Below are positions 40,451-50,026 of a stretch of 64,000 bases of DNA, one piece after another. The notes below the pieces were generated by a model. That model was not told the DNA's origin and searched no databases. It saw nothing but the letters and a program-made list of their open reading frames with translations. Source of the DNA: CAMFLJ01 sp965279255 (GTDB taxonomy: Bacteria; Actinomycetota; Acidimicrobiia; Acidimicrobiales; Acidimicrobilacustridaceae); NCBI GenBank assembly GCA_965279255.1, contig OZ257146.1, positions 3,782,001 to 3,846,000 on the forward strand. The letters are read 5' to 3'. The position numbers were made by a program, and so were the translations under genes. Every line of letters begins with the position of its first letter. The first letter of the stretch is position 1.

Positions 40451-41749
40451 ATGGAGATCGATGCCGGTGACACCGCCTGGGTCCTGACCAGCACGGCGCT
40501 CGTGCTGTTCATGACGCCAGGCCTCGCCCTGTTCTACGGGGGCATGGTGAGAGCGAAGAACATGCTCTCGATGCTCATGCAGAACGTCTTCGCCATGGGG
40601 TTGATGGCGGTGCTCTGGGTGCTGCTCGGGTACTCCATCGCCTTCGGTGGCGGGCACCACCTCTGGGGCAACTTCGACTTCGTGGCGTTCAAGGACGTCG
40701 GCATGGGAGTGGCCGAGAACCTCACGATCCCCGTGATCCTGTTCGCCGCCTTCCAGATGACCTTCGCCATCATCACCCCGGCCCTCATCACGGGCGCGAC
40801 GGCCGACCGGCTGAAGTTCGGGGCCTACGCCGTGTTCATCGCCGTGTGGCTCCTGGTCGTGTACTCGCCCGTGGCCCACTGGGTCTGGGGCGGCGGCTGG
40901 ATCTTCGACATGGGCGCCCTCGACTTCGCCGGCGGCGCCGTCGTGCACATCAACGCCGGTGCCGCCGCACTCGCGTTGGCCCTGCTGCTGGGCAAGCGGA
41001 AGGGCTGGCCCCGTGAGGGCATGCACCCGCACAACCTGCCCCTCACGATCCTCGGCACCGGCATCCTCTGGTTCGGCTGGGCCGGGTTCAACGCCGGCTC
41101 CGCCCTCGCCGCCAACGGGCTCGCCGCCCAGGCCCTGATGAACACGTTCATCGCCGCCTCCTCCGCCATGTGCGCCTGGGTCGCGGTGGAGTGGCTGCGG
41201 GACGGGAAGCCCACGACCCTCGGTGCCGCCTCGGGTGCCGTCGCCGGGCTCGTGGCCATCACGCCGTGTGCGGGCTTCGTGGCCACCGGCCCCGCCATGC
41301 TCATCGGTGCGGCCGCCGGCGTGATCTGCCTGCTCGCCATCGGCCTCAAGACGAAGTGGGGCTACGACGACGCCCTCGACGTGGTCGGCGTCCACCTCGT
41401 CGGCGGCCTGGTCGGCGCCCTGCTGCTCGGCCTGTTCGCCACCACCGAGATCAACGAGGCGGGGGCCGACGGCCTCTTCTACGGCGGCGGCCCCGAGCTG
41501 CTGTGGAAGCAGCTGATCGCCTCGGCCGCCGTGTTCGCCTTCTCCTTCTGCGCCACCCTGATCATCGGCAAGGTGATCGACGTGGTGATCGGCCTCCGGG
41601 TCGACGAGGACGCCGAGGACATCGGGCTCGACCTCTCCGAGCACGCCGAGGTGGCGTACAGCTTCAGCGACCTGGGCTCGATGGACCGCCTGGGCCAGGG
41701 GAGCTTCTCCGCCGCCGAGCGCGCCGAGCAGATGGAGGACGCCCGATGA
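40451..41749 (+). CDS. amtB: ammonium transporter
   Basis: A 432-residue Amt/Mep/Rh channel with about 11 membrane segments. It has M-T-P-G-L-A-L-F-Y-G-G in TM1 and F-G-G-G-H near TM2. The twin pore histidines lie in G-G-A-V-V-H-I-N-A-G and D-V-V-G-V-H-L-V-G-G. The C-terminal cytosolic tail (G-L-R-V-D-E-D-A-E-D-I-G-L-D) is the PII-binding region. The ATG at 40451 has AAAGGGA upstream; the GTG three bases earlier is less well placed. It is coupled to glnK by an ATGA overlap. Confidence 0.95.
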   Translation: MEIDAGDTAWVLTSTALVLFMTPGLALFYGGMVRAKNMLSMLMQNVFAMGLMAVLWVLLGYSIAFGGGHHLWGNFDFVAFKDVGMGVAENLTIPVILFAAFQMTFAIITPALITGATADRLKFGAYAVFIAVWLLVVYSPVAHWVWGGGWIFDMGALDFAGGAVVHINAGAAALALALLLGKRKGWPREGMHPHNLPLTILGTGILWFGWAGFNAGSALAANGLAAQALMNTFIAASSAMCAWVAVEWLRDGKPTTLGAASGAVAGLVAITPCAGFVATGPAMLIGAAAGVICLLAIGLKTKWGYDDALDVVGVHLVGGLVGALLLGLFATTEINEAGADGLFYGGGPELLWKQLIASAAVFAFSFCATLIIGKVIDVVIGLRVDEDAEDIGLDLSEHAEVAYSFSDLGSMDRLGQGSFSAAERAEQMEDAR

Positions 41750-42084
41750 AGCTGATCACCGCGGTCGTGAAGCCGTTCAAGGTCGAGGAGGTGAAGGCGG
41801 CGCTCAAGGCCGTCGGCATCAACGGCATGACGGTGCAGGAGGTCAAGGGCGTCGGTCGCCAGGGCGGTCACGCCGAGGTGTACCGGGGCGCCGAGTACAA
41901 GGTCGACCTGCTGCCCAAGGTGCGGTTCGACCTGCTCGTCGCTCCGCAGGACGTGGTCCCGGCGGTCGACGCCATCGTGGCGGCGGCGGCCACCGGCAAG
42001 ATCGGTGACGGCAAGGTCTGGGTCACCGACGTCGACATGGCGGTGCGCATCCGCACCGGGGAGCGTGACGTCGAAGCGGTCTGA
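41746..42084 (+). CDS. glnK: PII signalling protein GlnK
   Basis: A 112-residue PII protein. It starts M-K-L-I-T-A-V-V-K-P-F-K. The T-loop reads V-K-G-V-G-R-Q-G-G-H-A-E-V-Y-R-G-A-E-Y with Tyr46 and Tyr51, the latter being the nucleotidylation site used in many bacteria. The ATP/2-oxoglutarate site residues (K-I-G-D-G-K-V-W-V) are present. It plugs AmtB when 2-oxoglutarate is low. It is the second gene of amtB-glnK and ends 25 bp before a strong hairpin. No glnD is visible in the window. Confidence 0.95.
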   Translation: MKLITAVVKPFKVEEVKAALKAVGINGMTVQEVKGVGRQGGHAEVYRGAEYKVDLLPKVRFDLLVAPQDVVPAVDAIVAAAATGKIGDGKVWVTDVDMAVRIRTGERDVEAV

Positions 42085-42109
42085 CCGCAGCACCCTCTCC
42101 GGTCCGGGA

Positions 42110-42147
42110 CGCCCCGGTCGTCGGCCCTGCGGGCGGCGACCGGGGCG
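42110..42147 (+). terminator. terminator of amtB-glnK
   Basis: CGCCCCGGTCG and CGACCGGGGCG pair perfectly over 11 bp, with an inner GCCC/GGGC stem and a 3-nt loop. It lies 25 bp after the glnK stop. Confidence 0.75.
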
Positions 42148-42187
42148 CCTACCGTTGGCGGTCCGACGCACCGAGGAGAGCGCAGAA

Positions 42188-42736
42188 ATGACCGACGTCC
42201 TGGAGATCCCCGTCACCACCATCGACGGAGAGTCCACCACCCTGGCCGAGCACGCCGGCAAGGTCCTGCTCGTCGTGAACGTCGCCTCCAAGTGCGGCCT
42301 CACCCCGCAGTACGAAGGGCTGGAGGCGCTCTACGAGACCACCCGCGACCGGGGCTTCGAGGTGCTCGGCTTCCCTGCCAACGACTTCGGTGGCCAGGAG
42401 CCCGGCACCGAGGCCGAGATCGTCGAGTTCTGCTCGACCAACTACTCGGTGACCTTCCCGATGTACTCCAAGGTGGTCGCCACCGGCGCCGACAAGCACC
42501 CGCTCTACGACGCGCTCACCACCGCCATCCCCTCCGGTGAGGGCGGCGACTACGAGGCGTTCCGCGAGAACCGCCGGAGCTTCGACATGAGCCCGACCGA
42601 CGACCCCGAGATCCTCTGGAACTTCGAGAAGTTCCTCATCGCCAAGGACGGCACCGTGGCCCGTCGCTTCGCCCCCACGGTCACCCCCGACGACCCGGCC
42701 CTCGTCGAGGCCATCGAGGCCGAGCTCTCCCGCTGA
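42188..42736 (+). CDS. glutathione peroxidase-family thiol peroxidase
   Basis: A 182-residue GPx-fold peroxidase. The catalytic Cys36 is in N-V-A-S-K-C-G-L-T, with Gln70 in F-G-G-Q-E-P-G and W-N-F-E-K-F-L completing the active-site set. The usual F-P-C-N-Q-F is F-P-A-N-D-F here, so one Cys found in many bacterial homologues is missing. In actinobacteria such enzymes normally use thioredoxin or mycothiol systems to reduce peroxides, since glutathione is absent. ATG start. Monocistronic between two strong hairpins. Confidence 0.88.
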   Translation: MTDVLEIPVTTIDGESTTLAEHAGKVLLVVNVASKCGLTPQYEGLEALYETTRDRGFEVLGFPANDFGGQEPGTEAEIVEFCSTNYSVTFPMYSKVVATGADKHPLYDALTTAIPSGEGGDYEAFRENRRSFDMSPTDDPEILWNFEKFLIAKDGTVARRFAPTVTPDDPALVEAIEAELSR

Positions 42737-42752
42737 CGTTCTCGCACCCGTG

Positions 42753-42789
42753 GGCTCAGCACGTCACCTCTGGAGTGACGTGCTGAGCC
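42753..42789. terminator. bidirectional terminator, 15-bp perfect stem
   Basis: GGCTCAGCACGTCAC and GTGACGTGCTGAGCC (15 bp, no mismatch) enclose a 7-nt loop, between the convergent peroxidase and pseudo-receiver genes. Confidence 0.78.
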
Positions 42790-42805
42790 ACCGGGTCGAG
42801 CGGGG

Positions 42806-43258
42806 TCAGTCCGCGTCGGGCGCGTCGGGGATCGACAGGCCGACCTGGCGTTGCCGGTGGTCGTCGCGCTCGGCGTCGGGGCGCTCGACCACCGCCGTCA
42901 CCATGGCGACGAGCTCGTCGGCGTCGAAGGGGTGCACGAGGTAGCCGTCGGCACCCGTGATCCAGGCCTCGCCCTGCTCGCTGCGGGAGTGGGCGCACAC
43001 GGCCACGCGCTGGTCGGCGGTGGCCGGGGTCTCGCGGATCGAGCGCAGCACCTCGACGCTGTGGGCGGTCGACGCGAGGGCGAGCACGATCGCCGCGTAG
43101 TGGGCGTCCTCGAGCTCGCTCAGCCCCGAGGCGGCGGAGTAGGCGAGGTCGGTGGTCCAGCCCGCCCGGTCGAGCAGGCGGGTGAGGAGCTCTCCGGCGT
43201 CCTGGTCATCGGCGATGACCAGGACCTTCGATCGTTCAGTCGTCCACGGCTCCGGCAC
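42806..43258 (-). CDS. degenerate receiver-domain protein (pseudo-receiver)
   Basis: A 150-residue CheY-like single domain. It starts K-V-L-V-I-A-D-D-Q-D (acidic pocket present), but the phosphoacceptor strand reads A-I-V-L-A-L-A-S where an Asp is expected. The conserved Lys near the end is His (Y-L-V-H-P-F-D). Phosphorylation is therefore unlikely. It probably acts as a protein-interaction module. The GTG start lies 23 bp inside the 3' end of the upstream EtfD-like gene, so the two are tightly coupled and the partner may be EtfD-related. The C-terminal 20 residues are charged. Confidence 0.75.
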   Translation of the reverse strand: MPEPWTTERSKVLVIADDQDAGELLTRLLDRAGWTTDLAYSAASGLSELEDAHYAAIVLALASTAHSVEVLRSIRETPATADQRVAVCAHSRSEQGEAWITGADGYLVHPFDADELVAMVTAVVERPDAERDDHRQRQVGLSIPDAPDAD

Positions 43259-45443
43259 CGATCTGCGTCCCCTCGCGCTCGCCCCGCTCGATCGCCTCCA
43301 GCACGTGCATGGAGATGTCGGCGACCTTGACCTGGTCCTCGTCGACGCCTTCGCCCTTCACGCCGTCGTCGATCATGATGTAGCAGAAGGGGCAGGCCAC
43401 CGCGATCTTGGTGGCACCGGTGGCGAGCAGCTCCTGCGAGCGCTCGACGTTGACCTGCTTGCCGGTGTGCTCCTCCATCCACATGCGGGCACCGCCGGCG
43501 CCGCAGCACATGCCCTTGGTGCCGTTGCGCTCGGCCTCGACGACCTCGATGCCGCCGAGGGAGCCGATGACCTTGCGGGGCGCCATGTAGACGTCGTTGT
43601 GGCGGCCGAGGTAGCACGAGTCGTGGTAGACGACCCGCTCCTCGAGCTTGGCGTTCGACAGGTCGAGCTTGCCCTGGTCGAGCAGCCACTCCAGGAACTG
43701 GCTGTGGTGCACGACCTCGTAGTTGCCGCCGAGCTGCGGGTACTCGTTGGCGAGGGTGTTGAAGCAGTGCGGGCACTGCGTGATGATCTTCTTCACGCCC
43801 ATGCCGTTGAGGGTCTCGACGTTCTGCATGGCGAGCATCTGGAAGATGTACTCGTTGCCCGAGCGCCGGGCCGGATCACCGGTGCAGTTCTCCGACGGGC
43901 CGAGGATGGCGAAGGAGATGTCGGCCCGCTGCAGCAGCTGGGCCATGGCCTGGGTGACCTTCTTGTTCTTGTCGTCGAACGAGCCGGCGCAGCCGACCCA
44001 GTAGAGGTACTCGGCCTCGAGGGGGCTGGTGCCGTCGATGATCTCGATGCCCTCGAGCTTGTCGGCCCAGTCGCCGCGCTCGGCCTGGCTGATGCCCCAC
44101 GGGTTGCCGGAGTTCTCCATCGAGCGGTAGGCGGTGCCCAGCTCGGTCGGGAAGTTCGACTCCATGAGCGACAGGTAGCGCCGCATGTCGAGGATCTTGT
44201 CGAGGATCTCGATGTTGACGGGGCAGTTCTCGTCGCAGGCCTTGCAGGTGGTGCAGGCCCAGATCTCCTCGGGCGTGATGCGCTCGAAGACGGAGTCGGC
44301 GGTGACGACGATCTCGCTGTCGACGCCGATGGGGGGCGACACCTGCGGATCGCCGGTGCGGGCCATGACCTCGCCGGTCTTCAGCACGATCTCGCGCGGG
44401 TCGAGCGGCTTGCCGGTCGCGTGTGCCGGGCAGACCGCGGTGCAGCGGCCGCACATGGTGCAGGCGTCGGTGTCGAGCAGCTGCTTCCAGGTGAAGTCCT
44501 CGATGGTGGAGGCGCCGAAGCTCTCGAGCTCGGTCTCCATGAGGTTCGGCATGGGCTTCATCGCGCCCTTGGGCCGGTCACGGTCCTTCAGGTACATGTT
44601 CAGCGGCGAGGTGAACATGTGGCGCAGCATCGTGACCGGGAGGATCACGAGGAAGGCGAAGAACGTGAGGATGTGGACGATCCAGGCGGCCTGGTGCCAG
44701 CCCACGAGGTGGGTGTTGCCCTCGAAGAGCAGCGCCAGCGGGTAGCCCACGAACGACCACTTCTCGAACGACGGGTAGCCGGTCTCGGCGATGCGGAAGG
44801 CCTCGGTGATGAAGCCGGTGACCGACAGCGAGAGCAGGATGCCGAGGATGACGGCGTGCTCCGGCTTGGACTTGATGCGGATGCGGTACGGCCGCTGGAT
44901 GTAGCGGCGCACGATCGCCCACATCACGCCGACGAAGAGGGCGAGGCCGGCGAAGTCGCCGACGAACGAGTAGGCCTCGTAGACCTGCCCGTTGAGGAAC
45001 TTCATGCTCTCGGGCACCTGGTGGTTGATCTCGAGGATCGTGGTGACCGCCAGCAGGACCAGGAACGAGAAGTAGATCAGCGAGTGCATGATGCCGGCGG
45101 CGGGGTCGCGCAGCAGGGTCTGCATGTAGACGCCGGCGCGGAAGTCGCCCATGCGGCGCTTCACGTTCTTCTTGGTGGTGGCCCGGTTGTCGGGCTTGCC
45201 CCGCTCCCAGTTCTTCACCCGCTGGGCGAAGAGCACGGCGCCGTAGATCAACAGCACCGGGGTGAGGACGTAGAACGTGATCTTGAGGGCGTCGGGGATG
45301 CCCCCGAAGACCTCACGAGTCGTGGCTGACTCATCGTGCTGCTGGAACACCGACGCGGCGATGCCCGACAGGGCCGTCACCGTGGCGAAGGCCAGACCGA
45401 TGATCAGGACGAGGGCCGGGCCCTTGATGCGCTTGCGTTCCAT
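43236..45443 (-). CDS. etfD: membrane iron-sulfur oxidoreductase, EtfD-like (HdrD/GlpC family)
   Basis: A 735-residue protein with about six N-terminal membrane segments (a NarI-like cytochrome b region). Two 4Fe-4S motifs follow: C-T-M-C-G-R-C-T-A-V-C-P near 325 and C-T-T-C-K-A-C-D-E-N-C-P near 397. The CCG domains carry V-G-C-A-G-S, C-Y-L-G-R-H and C-C-G-A-G-G-A-R-M-W near 645. The order matches mycobacterial Rv0338c, reported as EtfD, which passes electrons from electron-transfer flavoprotein (fatty-acid oxidation) to the quinone pool. I infer the same role. The ATG at 45443 gives a normal start; an in-frame ATG at 45485 is less likely. etfAB are not in the window. Confidence 0.85.
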   Translation of the reverse strand: MERKRIKGPALVLIIGLAFATVTALSGIAASVFQQHDESATTREVFGGIPDALKITFYVLTPVLLIYGAVLFAQRVKNWERGKPDNRATTKKNVKRRMGDFRAGVYMQTLLRDPAAGIMHSLIYFSFLVLLAVTTILEINHQVPESMKFLNGQVYEAYSFVGDFAGLALFVGVMWAIVRRYIQRPYRIRIKSKPEHAVILGILLSLSVTGFITEAFRIAETGYPSFEKWSFVGYPLALLFEGNTHLVGWHQAAWIVHILTFFAFLVILPVTMLRHMFTSPLNMYLKDRDRPKGAMKPMPNLMETELESFGASTIEDFTWKQLLDTDACTMCGRCTAVCPAHATGKPLDPREIVLKTGEVMARTGDPQVSPPIGVDSEIVVTADSVFERITPEEIWACTTCKACDENCPVNIEILDKILDMRRYLSLMESNFPTELGTAYRSMENSGNPWGISQAERGDWADKLEGIEIIDGTSPLEAEYLYWVGCAGSFDDKNKKVTQAMAQLLQRADISFAILGPSENCTGDPARRSGNEYIFQMLAMQNVETLNGMGVKKIITQCPHCFNTLANEYPQLGGNYEVVHHSQFLEWLLDQGKLDLSNAKLEERVVYHDSCYLGRHNDVYMAPRKVIGSLGGIEVVEAERNGTKGMCCGAGGARMWMEEHTGKQVNVERSQELLATGATKIAVACPFCYIMIDDGVKGEGVDEDQVKVADISMHVLEAIERGEREGTQIGAGAVDD

Positions 45444-45521
45444 ACGGTTCGCAAACCTACTCGCGTGGTCCCCGCCGCACCCCAACCGTGAGGGCCGGGT
45501 CCGACGGGTCGTGCCACCGGC

Positions 45522-45944
45522 CTACTTGAAGGCCAGTTCCTCCAGCTCCACCATGCGGTGGGCGAGGTTGTGGAGCACCCGCACGGCGAGGCCGGGGACC
45601 TCGTCGAGCAGCCCGGCGAACTCACGCTGGCCGATGACCAGGAGCTCCATCGGGGTATCGGCCACGACCGTGGCGGTGCGGTTGCCGCCGGTCAGAGGGG
45701 CGAGCTCGCCGACGACGTCGCCGACGCCCAGCTGGGCGATGGTCTCGCCCTTGCGGCTGACGGTGGCGGAGCCCTCCATGATCACGAACGCCTCGTGCCC
45801 GGCCTCGCCCTCACGGACGAGCACCTTGCCGGTGTCGATCGTGAGCTCGATCGAGGCGGCGGCCACCGACTGGAGCTGCTTCTTCGAGCAGTCGGCGAAG
45901 AGAGGGACCTGGGCCAGGTGGTTCAGCCATGCGTCGCGTGCCAT
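45522..45944 (-). CDS. cyclic-nucleotide-binding domain protein without HTH
   Basis: A 140-residue CRP-like beta-roll protein. It contains F-A-D-C-S-K-K-Q-L, G-E-A-G-H-E-A-F-V-I-M-E-G and the phosphate-binding cassette G-E-L-A-P-L-T-G-G-N-R-T-A-T-V, with Glu and Arg conserved, so cAMP binding is plausible. There is no DNA-binding domain after the C-helix. It may regulate a partner protein. Start ATG, with TATGCT 6 nt upstream (leaderless). It lies 78 bp upstream of the EtfD-like gene on the same strand, which could place them under common control. Confidence 0.8.
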   Translation of the reverse strand: MARDAWLNHLAQVPLFADCSKKQLQSVAAASIELTIDTGKVLVREGEAGHEAFVIMEGSATVSRKGETIAQLGVGDVVGELAPLTGGNRTATVVADTPMELLVIGQREFAGLLDEVPGLAVRVLHNLAHRMVELEELAFK

Positions 45945-45950
45945 GGCGGC

Positions 45951-45956
45951 AGCATA
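45951..45956 (-). promoter_or_regulatory. -10 element of a probable leaderless promoter
   Basis: On the minus strand TATGCT is followed by 6 nt and the ATG at 45944. No ribosome site is seen. Confidence 0.5.
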
Positions 45957-46048
45957 CGGACCCCGGGGTCCCCGCGCCCGGGATCCTGTCGGCGGTGTGC
46001 CCCCGGATCTCTTCACCTCCTCGAAACAGTCGAGCAACACGGCCTCCG

Positions 46049-46054
46049 TAGCGT
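46049..46054 (+). promoter_or_regulatory. -10 element of a probable leaderless promoter
   Basis: TAGCGT is followed by 8 nt and the GTG at 46063. Together with the divergent element at 45951 it defines a compact two-way promoter region. Confidence 0.45.
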
Positions 46055-46062
46055 CCTGCGCC

Positions 46063-46575
46063 GTGGACGTCGTGCTGCTCCGTTGGCCTCTCGAACAGGA
46101 TCGCCGTGATGCGTTGACGGCCCAGGGCCGTCCCCGGGTCCTGCTCGTCGAGGGCGACGTGCCCGCGCCGGTGGTCGTCGACTGCCTCGAGGACTGGGTC
46201 CGGATGCCGTCGTCGGAGGCCGACATCGAGGCCCGTTGCCGCTCGGTCGCGGAGCGTGCGGTGCAGCACCTGCCGGTCCGTCCGGAGCTCGATCCCGACG
46301 GTGTCCTGCGCTCCGGGCCCGACTGGGTGTCGTTGCCGCCGGTCGAGGCCCGACTCATGGCCGCCCTGCTCGACCGCTTCGGCGCCGTCGTCAGCCGCGA
46401 CCAGCTCGCCCGGGCCGGCTGGCCGAAGGGTGCTCCGGGGCGCAACGCCCTCGACGTGCACATGCTGCGGGTCCGGCGGCGCATCGCCCCGCTGGGCCTC
46501 GTGATCAAGACCGTGCGGTCGCGCGGCTACCTGCTGGAGTTCGAACCGCAGATGGAGCAGCGCCGCCCCGCCTGA
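46063..46575 (+). CDS. compact winged-helix regulator (LEDWVR family), second copy
   Basis: A 170-residue paralogue of the protein at 39693. Shared features in order: L-L-R-W-P (L-L-W-P in the other), D-V-P-A-P, C-L-E-D-W-V-R-M-P, a second Arg/Cys pair (A-R-C), R-P-E-L-D-P-D-G-V-L, and the OmpR-type winged helix ending T-V-R-S-R-G-Y-L-L-E. It is shorter at the N-terminus. It has no phosphoacceptor Asp of the usual kind. Target unknown; it is divergent from the cNMP-binding protein and EtfD-like genes. GTG start behind a leaderless-type -10. Confidence 0.75.
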   Translation: MDVVLLRWPLEQDRRDALTAQGRPRVLLVEGDVPAPVVVDCLEDWVRMPSSEADIEARCRSVAERAVQHLPVRPELDPDGVLRSGPDWVSLPPVEARLMAALLDRFGAVVSRDQLARAGWPKGAPGRNALDVHMLRVRRRIAPLGLVIKTVRSRGYLLEFEPQMEQRRPA

Positions 46576-46608
46576 GCGGGACGACAGCGGTGCCGACCGC
46601 CCGAGGTC

Positions 46609-47415
46609 TCAGCCCTCGGTGGGGTCGTCGGGCTCGGCCTCGTCGCTCTCGGGCGGAGCACCCGCCTGGCGGGCGACGGCCTCGGCCGCGGCCTTCGCGG
46701 CCTCGACGTCGCCCAGGTAGCGGTCGGCGAGGAGCTTCTCCTCGACGGGGCGGAAGTCGTCGTCGAGCTCATAGAGCATGGGCACGCCGGTGGGCAGGTT
46801 GACCTCGGCGATGTCGGCGTCGGAGATGTTCTCGAGGTGCTTGATGAGCGCCCGCAGGCTGTTGCCGTGGGCGACGACCAGCACGACCGGGTGGGTGTTG
46901 AGGTCGGGGACGATCGAGTCGAACCAGTACGGCAGCATCCGGTTGACGACGTCCTTGAGGCACTCGCCCGAGGGGAGCACGTCGGAGGGCAGCCCGGCAT
47001 AGCGGGGGTCGAAGCGGGGGTGGTGCTCGCTGTCGAAGTCGACGGGCTCCGGCGGGACGTCGTAGCTGCGGCGCCACTCGAAGATCTGCTCGGCGCCGAA
47101 CTGCTCGGCCGCCTCCTTCTTGTTCATCCCCTGGAGGGCGCCGTAGTGGCGCTCGTTGAGCCGCCACGACCGGCGGGTGGGGATCCACAACCGACCCATC
47201 TCGTCGAGGGCCAGGTTGGCGGTGCGGATGGCGCGCACCTGCATGGAGGTGTGCAGCACGGTGGGCTCGACGCCGGCGTCGAGCATCGCCCGACCGGCGC
47301 CGGCGGCCTCGACCCGACCGAGGTCGGTGAGGTCGGCGTCGTACCAGCCGGTGAAGAGGTTCTCGAGGTTCCAGATGCTCTGGCCGTGGCGGACCAGCAC
47401 GAGCGTCGACGTCAT
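46609..47415 (-). CDS. gpmA: 2,3-bisphosphoglycerate-dependent phosphoglycerate mutase
   Basis: A 268-residue dPGM. It starts L-V-L-V-R-H-G-Q-S-I-W-N, with His10 the phospho-acceptor, and continues E-N-L-F-T-G-W-Y-D-A-D-L-T. E-R-H-Y-G-A-L-Q-G-M-N-K and V-V-A-H-G-N-S-L-R-A-L complete the active site. It interconverts 3- and 2-phosphoglycerate in glycolysis. A C-terminal acidic, low-complexity tail of about 25 residues is longer than in E. coli GpmA. The ATG at 47415 gives the family N-terminus. Divergent from dnaK. Confidence 0.93.
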   Translation of the reverse strand: MTSTLVLVRHGQSIWNLENLFTGWYDADLTDLGRVEAAGAGRAMLDAGVEPTVLHTSMQVRAIRTANLALDEMGRLWIPTRRSWRLNERHYGALQGMNKKEAAEQFGAEQIFEWRRSYDVPPEPVDFDSEHHPRFDPRYAGLPSDVLPSGECLKDVVNRMLPYWFDSIVPDLNTHPVVLVVAHGNSLRALIKHLENISDADIAEVNLPTGVPMLYELDDDFRPVEEKLLADRYLGDVEAAKAAAEAVARQAGAPPESDEAEPDDPTEG

Positions 47416-47456
47416 GGCGTCAGTCTGCCCCACGCCGATGGTGCACACCGAAACCT

Positions 47457-47476
47457 CCAGGGAGCGAACTCCCTGG
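47457..47476. promoter_or_regulatory. hairpin in the gpmA-dnaK divergent region
   Basis: CCAGGGAG and CTCCCTGG pair over 8 bp with a 4-nt loop. An alternative, mutually exclusive pairing uses GAACTC from this hairpin with GAGTTC about 15 nt downstream. The role is unknown; it may lie in the gpmA leader or be an operator. Confidence 0.35.
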
Positions 47477-47539
47477 CAGGGGCCGAGTTCCGCCCCCGCG
47501 GAGATTTTCCGGAGCGGGAATGTCAGGCTGGTTGAAGAA

Positions 47540-47560
47540 GTTGCTAACATCACACTCAAG
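47540..47560 (+). promoter_or_regulatory. HAIR-like HspR operator upstream of dnaK
   Basis: GTTGCTA-N7-ACTCAAG matches the HAIR element (CTTGAGT-N7-ACTCAAG) with a perfect right half, the exact 7-bp spacer and a degenerate left half (TTG retained). It lies 73 bp upstream of dnaK, whose operon encodes HspR. Confidence 0.6.
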
Positions 47561-47633
47561 TTTCCTGGTGTCATGGTGTGTACCTGGCGCCGGGACGTTC
47601 TGAACAGCAATCCCCCGAAAGAGGAGCCACACC

Positions 47634-49472
<1,839 letters not shown>

Positions 49473-49474
49473 TC

Positions 49475-50026
49475 GTGGCCCACACCGAGGGGCAGGCCGC
49501 CGGCGACGAGCCGGCGGCCCAGCCCACCCCCGACGATCCGCTGGCCGGCTTCGACGAGCAGGCGCTCGCCGACGCCGAGGCCGAGGTGGCCGCCGAGATC
49601 GACTCCGACCTCGACGCCGCCGTGCTGCTGGCCGAGCGCGACGACTTCCGCGACACCCTCCTCCGGGTGAAGGCGGAGTTCGACAACTACAAGAAGCGGG
49701 TCGCCCGCGACGAGGTCGAGCTGCGCGAGCGCGCCGCTGCCGCCCTCGCCGAGAAGCTGCTGGTGGTGCTCGACGCGTGCGACGCCGCCGTCGGCCACGG
49801 AGCGACCGACGTGGAACCGATCGCGAAGATGCTGGGCGAGCTGCTCGAGCGTGAGGGCCTGGTGCGCCTGGCCCCCACCGACGAGCCGTTCGACCCGAAC
49901 CTGCACGACGCGGTCATGCATGAGCCCGGCGACGGGGGAGAGGCCCTCGTGGTCGAGACCCTCCGCACGGGTTACGAGTGGAAGGGCCGGGTCCTGCGCC
50001 CGGCCATGGTGAAGGTCAGGGGTTAG
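49475..50026 (+). CDS. grpE: nucleotide exchange factor GrpE
   Basis: A 183-residue GrpE. An acidic, low-complexity N-terminus (about 1-45) leads into the long coiled coil (E-R-D-D-F-R-D-T-L-L-R-V-K-A-E-F-D-N-Y-K-K-R). The C-terminal beta domain contains L-H-D-A-V-M-H-E and E-T-L-R-T-G-Y-E-W-K-G-R-V-L-R-P-A-M-V-K-V. It releases ADP from DnaK. GTG start, 2 bp after the dnaK stop; its TAG shares one base with the dnaJ GTG. Confidence 0.95.
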   Translation: MAHTEGQAAGDEPAAQPTPDDPLAGFDEQALADAEAEVAAEIDSDLDAAVLLAERDDFRDTLLRVKAEFDNYKKRVARDEVELRERAAAALAEKLLVVLDACDAAVGHGATDVEPIAKMLGELLEREGLVRLAPTDEPFDPNLHDAVMHEPGDGGEALVVETLRTGYEWKGRVLRPAMVKVRG

